From: Sphingomonas pokkalii
GTDB taxonomy: Bacteria; Pseudomonadota; Alphaproteobacteria; Sphingomonadales; Sphingomonadaceae
Reading direction: 5' to 3'
Assembly: GCF_003096275.1 (NCBI RefSeq)
Contig: NZ_QENQ01000001.1
Coordinates: forward strand, 4,107,420 to 4,171,419
Length of the DNA stretch: 64,000 nt
The position numbers and the translations under genes were made by a program. The notes under the pieces were generated by a model. The model did not search any database. It worked only from the letters and a program-made list of their open reading frames with translations, and had not been told where the DNA came from. Below are positions 60,408-64,000 of this stretch, piece after piece; the first letter of the stretch is position 1; each line of letters opens with the position of its first letter.

Positions 60408-60485
60408 CCTAAGAACAAATGCGATACATGGATGCCAATACAGTTGAACCTGGTGTACAAACCCTTTAGCGACGGGGCTCTTCCA

Positions 60486-61556
60486 ATGGCAGCATCTCTC
60501 AAGGTGATCGACGGCAACATGGCCCTTTCCACAGACAAGCAGAAGGCGCTCGACGCCGCCCTCGCGCAGATCGATCGTGCCTTTGGCAAGGGTTCCGCGA
60601 TGAAGCTGGGCTCGAAGGAAACGATGCAGGTGGAGGCGATTTCCACCGGCTCGCTCGGGCTCGATATCGCCCTCGGGGTCGGCGGGCTGCCGCGCGGGCG
60701 CGTGATCGAAGTCTATGGTCCGGAAAGCTCGGGCAAGACGACGCTGGCGCTGCACGTGATCGCCGAAGCGCAGAAAAATGGTGGCGTCGCGGCATTCGTC
60801 GATGCCGAACATGCGCTCGATCCGGTCTATGCCAAGAAGCTTGGCGTCAATATCGATGAACTGATCGTCTCGCAGCCCGATACCGGCGAGCAGGCGCTGG
60901 AAATCACCGATACGCTGGTCCGCTCGAACGCAATCGATGTGCTGGTGGTCGATTCGGTCGCGGCGCTGGTGCCGCGCGCCGAAATCGAAGGCGAGATGGG
61001 GGACAGCCATGTCGGCCTCCAGGCCCGCCTGATGTCGCAGAGCCTGCGCAAGCTCACCGGCTCGATCAGCCGTTCGCGCTGCATGGTGATCTTCATCAAC
61101 CAGCTGCGCATGAAGATCGGCGTGATGTACGGCAACCCAGAGACGACGACGGGCGGCAACGCGCTGAAATTCTACGCCTCGGTCCGCCTCGATATCCGCC
61201 GCACCGGCCAGATCAAGGATCGCGACGAAATCGTCGGCAACGCCACGCGGGTGAAGGTCGTCAAGAATAAGGTCGCCCCGCCGTTCAAGCAGGTCGAATT
61301 CGATATCATGTATGGCGAAGGCATTTCGAAGATTGGCGAGATCCTCGATCTCGGCGTGAAGGCCGGGCTGGTCGAGAAGGCGGGCGCGTGGTTCAGCTAC
61401 GACAGCATTCGCATCGGCCAGGGTCGTGAGAACGCAAAGAACTTCCTGCGCGAGAATCCGGAGGTTTGCGATCGACTGGAAGCGGCGATCCGGGGGCGTA
61501 CCGACCAGGTCGCCGAGGGTCTGATGGCCGGCCCGGAGCCCGACGACGATATCTGA
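60486..61556 (+). CDS. recA: RecA recombinase
   Basis: The 356-aa protein has Walker A GPESSGKTT at 78-86, VLVVDSVAAL as Walker B, the L1 loop near GEMGDSHVGLQARLMSQSL and L2 with GGNALKFYASVRLDIRR. RecA promotes strand exchange and LexA autocleavage. Start at ATG 60486 (MAASLKVIDGNMALSTDKQ). The SOS box upstream shows LexA control. Its C-terminus (DQVAEGLMAGPEPDDDI) has the usual acidic end. Confidence 0.98.
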   Translation: MAASLKVIDGNMALSTDKQKALDAALAQIDRAFGKGSAMKLGSKETMQVEAISTGSLGLDIALGVGGLPRGRVIEVYGPESSGKTTLALHVIAEAQKNGGVAAFVDAEHALDPVYAKKLGVNIDELIVSQPDTGEQALEITDTLVRSNAIDVLVVDSVAALVPRAEIEGEMGDSHVGLQARLMSQSLRKLTGSISRSRCMVIFINQLRMKIGVMYGNPETTTGGNALKFYASVRLDIRRTGQIKDRDEIVGNATRVKVVKNKVAPPFKQVEFDIMYGEGISKIGEILDLGVKAGLVEKAGAWFSYDSIRIGQGRENAKNFLRENPEVCDRLEAAIRGRTDQVAEGLMAGPEPDDDI

Positions 61557-61898
61557 TCGGAAGGAAGATCGGGCGGCGGACCTCGCCGCCCGCCTCGCCG
61601 CCGCGCGGGTGCTGCTGCACACGCTATGGCCCGGCGCGATCGAGCGGGAATCGGTGCGGGGGAGCGGCGGACCTTTTTCTATGCCCCGCCCCAGGGGGGT
61701 GGCGCGGTATTGCGGCTGGTTGTCGATCCGCCCAATCTTCTTCTCCATTTCGCCGCGGGCGCGGCCTTGCCCGACCCGGCGGCGCTGCTGCGGGGGGAGG
61801 GGCGGCGGGGGCGCTATCTGTGCCTGCGCGATCCTGCGCTGGTCGATTCTCGCCATGTTCGTGCGTTGATCGGCGCGGCGGTCGCCGCAGGGCAATAA
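61557..61898 (+). pseudogene. frameshifted small gene downstream of recA
   Basis: Two overlapping frames join into one sensible protein: frame one gives AARVLLHTLWPGAIERES followed by VRGSGGPF, and another frame continues FFYAPPQGGGAVLRLVVD and on to DPPNLLLHFAAG ... VRALIGAAVAAGQ. The switch falls at a run of five T (61674-61678); one extra T would restore the frame with SGGPFFYAPP. This is either a pseudogene or a sequencing error in the homopolymer. I do not recognise the family. The intact protein would be near 110 aa. Confidence 0.6.
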
Positions 61899-62032
61899 CG
61901 ATGGGCCAACATCACGTCATCTCGCTATGGGGCCTGACCTCATAAACGGACGCCTTCGACAGCGCGCCTGAATGCCTGAAAATGGGGTGGGAAGCGGACG
62001 TTGCGCGGGTTCGCGGATGATGCTTTCTTCGA
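61899..62032. other. intergenic region with a dispersed repeat
   Basis: No gene is visible. GGGGTGGGAAGCGGAC at 61984-61999 matches the copy at 30786-30800. Confidence 0.45.
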
Positions 62033-62089
62033 TCCTCCCCCGGAGGGGGAGGGGGACCAGCCGCAGGCTGGTGGAGGGGTAGTCTCCGC
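62033..62089 (+). repeat. left arm of the inverted repeat around the DUF559 gene
   Basis: The arm runs as hairpin one (CTCCCCCGGAGGGGGAG), hairpin two (ACCAGCC-GCA-GGCTGGT), then GGAGGGG and TAGTCTCCGC. It ends at the base before the DUF559 ATG. Its complement recurs at 62433-62487 with only a few differences, most of them compensatory within hairpin two. Confidence 0.8.
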
Positions 62090-62491
62090 ATGCTCCACGG
62101 GTCGAAGAAAACGCAGGATTTTGCCCGGCATCTGCGCCGACGGATGACCTTGCCCGAACTTCTCCTGTGGCAGGCGCTTCGAACCCGTCCTGAAGGCTTG
62201 CGCTTTCGCCGTCAGCATCCAGCGGGCAGCTATGTCCTCGATTTCTTCTGTCCGGCTCGCAACCTTGCTGTGGAGGTCGATGGCGAAGCGCACGCGCGGG
62301 ACGATCGGCCAGCGCGAGACGTGATCCGCGATGGCTGGCTTTGCGCGCAAGGCGTTCGGGTGCTCCGCATTCCCGCGCAGATCATCCTGTCCGATCTGGG
62401 AGCTGCGATCCACCACATCGTCGCTGTCGCCCGCGGAGACTACCCCTCCACCGGCTTTGCCGGTCCCCCTCCCCCGCCGGGGGAGGAATGA
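62090..62491 (+). CDS. DUF559 endonuclease-domain protein
   Basis: The 133-aa protein matches DUF559 (PF04480), a restriction-endonuclease-like fold related to very-short-patch repair nucleases. Characteristic stretches are MTLPELLLWQALRTRPEGLRF, RRQHPAGSYVLDFFCPARNL and AVEVDGEAHARDD, where Asp, Glu and the Gln/His residues form a candidate PD-(D/E)XK site. The last 19 residues (from RGDYPSTGF) are encoded by the right inverted-repeat arm. No ribosome binding site is obvious because the start abuts the left arm. The role is unknown; the bracketing repeats suggest a mobile or repeat-associated unit. Confidence 0.8.
   Translation: MLHGSKKTQDFARHLRRRMTLPELLLWQALRTRPEGLRFRRQHPAGSYVLDFFCPARNLAVEVDGEAHARDDRPARDVIRDGWLCAQGVRVLRIPAQIILSDLGAAIHHIVAVARGDYPSTGFAGPPPPPGEE
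62433..62487 (-). repeat. right arm of the inverted repeat around the DUF559 gene
   Basis: On the minus strand this reads TCCTCCCCCGGCGGGGGAGG, then GGGACCGGCAAAGCCGGTGG and AGGGGTAGTCTCCGC. Compared with the left arm, hairpin two changed from ACCAGCC/GGCTGGT to ACCGGC/GCCGGT, so its pairing is kept. It overlaps the last codons of the DUF559 gene. Confidence 0.8.
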
Positions 62492-62544
62492 GCACAGCTT
62501 CCAGAGCGGGAGCCGCCGGTGCGGGAATTTCGCATCTTGGTGGT

Positions 62545-62617
62545 TAGCTGATGGGGTGGACGCCCCCCGACGGCATCGATGTGCCAAAGTGGAGGTGTTG
62601 ATCACCACTTGAGGGAG
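62545..62617 (+). repeat. left 73-bp inverted repeat of the IS
   Basis: It begins TAGCTGATGGGGTGGACG and ends CACCACTTGAGGGAG. It is identical to the reverse complement of 63928-64000. Confidence 0.95.
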
Positions 62618-62886
62618 ACGGCATCTGTGGACGCCCCTTCGGATGCAAGCGGTAAATCGGGGTAATGTTGGCACGTAGTCGGATGCTGTCATCTGTCCGG
62701 CCTCGATGAGCAGCGCCATAGCTGCGGGCCAGTATGGGAGTTCGCGGACCGGATCCATTTCAGCTAATCGCGCTTGGTAGCGCTCTGCCGTATCACTGGT
62801 TCTTCCAGCCCCGTCTCGCCGACTGTTGTGCCATACCCTCCTTCGATCCGCCTACGTCCCCGACGCCTCTGGCTGCCGCCGCGGCT
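62618..62886 (-). ncRNA. possible bridge-RNA region of the IS110-type element
   Basis: These 269 bases downstream of the transposase stop have no convincing gene. IS110/IS1111 elements encode a structured bridge RNA in this kind of flank, whose loops specify target and donor DNA. I cannot fold it here. A short open frame from ATG 62758 on the minus strand (MDPVRELPYWPAAMALLIEA) also lies in this span and runs into the left repeat. Confidence 0.35.
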
Positions 62887-63921
62887 TTATGCCGCTGCCA
62901 CTGCCGGAGCTCTGTAATCCTCTTTCCTGGTCAGCAGCGCCCACACCATGCGCGCCATCTTGTTGGCGAGCGCCACCGAGACGAGCATGCGCGGCTTGCG
63001 CGCGAGCATCCGCTCCAGCCAGGAGCCGGCAGGCGCACCGCGGCGACACGCCTGCCGCACCACTGAGCTGCCCCCGATGATGAGCAATCGGCGGATGGTT
63101 CGCTCCCCCATTTTCGAGATGCTGCCCAAGCGCTGCTTGCCGCCGGTTGAGTGCTGTCGTGGCGCAAGCCCGAGCCAGGCGGCAAAGTCGCGACTCTTGG
63201 CAAACGTCTCAATGGGCGGAGCAAGTGCCAGGATTGCCGTGGCGGCAATCGGCCCAATCCCAGGGATGGTCATCAGCCGACGTGCTGCCTTGTCCTCCTT
63301 TGCACGTCGTGCGATCTCGCGATCGAGCATGGCAAGGCGCTTGTCGAGTTCGGTCAGCAGGTCGACCATAACCCTGAACATCGGCAGCGCTTCAGCCGGC
63401 AGGGACGAAGCCATCTCATCGTCCTCCAGCATCTCGGCCAGCAGGGTCATGTGCGCCGTGCCTCGCGGCGCCACCCAGCCATACTCGGTCAGGTGACCCC
63501 GGATCGCGTTGATGAGCTGGGTGCGCTGGCGCACGATCAGGTCGCGCGTGCGGAACACCAGCCCTGCCGCTTGCTGCTCCTCGCTCTTGACTGCCACAAA
63601 GCGCATGCCGGGACGCTGCGCCGCCTCGCAGATCGCCTCCGCATCAATCGCATCATTCTTGTGCCGCTTCACGAACGGCTTGACGTACGCCGGCGGGATC
63701 AGCCGCACACGGTACCCCATCGCCTGCAACTCGCGCGCCCAGTGATGTGCACCGCCGCATGCCTCCAGTGCTACCGTACACCGCCGCTGCACCGCGAAGA
63801 ACTCGAGCAGCTTGCCCCGCGTCAGCCTGCGGCTGAACACCATCACACCCCGCTCATCCGCCCCATGTGCATGAAAAACACTCTTGGCGATATCCAGACC
63901 GATTGTGCTAACTTCCGACAC
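62887..63921 (-). CDS. IS110-family transposase (DEDD/serine recombinase)
   Basis: The 344-aa protein has an N-terminal RuvC-like DEDD domain: Asp10 in IGLDIAKSVFH, Glu53 in ALEACGGAHHW, and Asp90/Asp93 in KNDAIDAEAI. The C-terminal Transposase_20 part has MTIPGIGPIAATAIL and a serine candidate Ser258 in APRQHSTGGKQRLGSISKMG. In the studied relative IS621 such enzymes recombine DNA guided by bridge RNA. Start at GTG 63921 with GAGGGAGG 8 nt upstream; that ribosome binding site lies partly in the right inverted repeat. Confidence 0.9.
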   Translation of the reverse strand: MSEVSTIGLDIAKSVFHAHGADERGVMVFSRRLTRGKLLEFFAVQRRCTVALEACGGAHHWARELQAMGYRVRLIPPAYVKPFVKRHKNDAIDAEAICEAAQRPGMRFVAVKSEEQQAAGLVFRTRDLIVRQRTQLINAIRGHLTEYGWVAPRGTAHMTLLAEMLEDDEMASSLPAEALPMFRVMVDLLTELDKRLAMLDREIARRAKEDKAARRLMTIPGIGPIAATAILALAPPIETFAKSRDFAAWLGLAPRQHSTGGKQRLGSISKMGERTIRRLLIIGGSSVVRQACRRGAPAGSWLERMLARKPRMLVSVALANKMARMVWALLTRKEDYRAPAVAAA

Positions 63922-63927
63922 GGACGC

Positions 63928-64000
63928 CTCCCTCAAGTGGTGATCAACACCTCCACTTTGGCACATCGATGCCGTCGGGGGGCGTCCACCCCATCAGCTA
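63928..64000 (-). repeat. right 73-bp inverted repeat of the IS
   Basis: Exact complement of 62545-62617; it reaches the last base of the window, so its true outer end may lie beyond. It contains the GAGGGAG ribosome binding site of the transposase. Confidence 0.9.

Larger units (their letters stand above)
62545..64000 (-). mobile_element. IS110-family insertion element (IS1111-like layout), right end possibly beyond the window
   Basis: The element is bounded by 73-bp perfect inverted repeats (62545-62617 and 63928-64000), between which lie about 270 bp of non-coding DNA and a DEDD transposase on the minus strand. The window ends inside or at the right repeat. Because the non-coding part follows the 3' end of the transposase gene, the layout resembles the IS1111 subgroup. 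IS110 elements normally have no or short inverted repeats, so the long ones are unusual. It sits 53 bp after the DUF559 gene. Confidence 0.75.

Noticed and set aside
62090..62491. restriction-modification system
   Set aside because: The DUF559 fold is nuclease-like, but no methyltransferase gene is near, so I do not call an R-M system.

Overview
The window looks like a chromosomal segment of a Sphingomonas-like alphaproteobacterium. Evidence is the high GC content, the families of the housekeeping genes (dnaE, recA, dxs, cysS, rplM-rpsI, lolCD, ctaA, a PopZ-type protein), an alphaproteobacterial SOS box of the form GTTC-N7-GTTC in front of recA, a TonB-dependent receptor, and short-hairpin repeats. 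All calls come from reading the sequence and remembered family knowledge; no database search was run.

Layout. 1-9.7 kb: the tail of a PiT phosphate transporter, an MHS-type transporter, rsmD and a RluB-type pseudouridine synthase with a long Arg/Gly-rich tail, a single-domain response regulator, a Rieske oxygenase, an AmpG-like permease, cysS and two small linked genes. 9.8-16.3 kb: a C4-dicarboxylate module, with regulator DctD and kinase DctB divergent from transporter DctA and an alginate-export-type porin, and a DctD-like palindrome in between. The DctD has lost the sigma-54 contact loop. 16.4-21.5 kb: ferredoxin reductase, enoyl-CoA hydratase, lipid kinase, phosphoesterase and a GSCFA protein. 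21.6-28.8 kb, mostly on the minus strand: rplM-rpsI, ctaA-cutA, a ribbon-helix-helix regulator pair with its own operator, dxs, and a Zur-type regulator with a MerC-type protein. 29-36 kb: hydrolase, tlyA, TspO, UbiK, ybjN-proC, hemerythrin, MarR, ilvE, tRNA-Gln. 36.7-42 kb: a RoxA-like di-haem cytochrome, an Hsp20 gene with a heat-shock promoter and a ROSE-type RNA thermometer, and a TonB-dependent receptor. 42.4-50.3 kb: lolC-lolD-gpx, dnaE, an acyl-CoA ligase. 50.4-61.6 kb: M1 aminopeptidase, SGNH hydrolase, tRNA-Cys, a PIMT-like gene, tolC, popZ, an S9 peptidase, a MOSC protein, SOS-controlled recA. 61.6-64 kb: accessory DNA with a frameshifted small gene, a DUF559 nuclease-like gene bracketed by inverted repeats, and an IS110-family element with unusually long (73 bp or more) perfect inverted repeats and about 270 bp of non-coding sequence that may encode a bridge RNA.

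The two most novel-looking signals are at the mobile end. First, the arms flanking the DUF559 gene share their architecture (GC-rich hairpin, second variable hairpin, G-rich tail) with REPIN-like elements at 25.8 kb and 48.5 kb, so the DUF559 protein may be involved in moving or maintaining these repeats. Second, the IS110-type element carries long terminal inverted repeats, which that family normally lacks.
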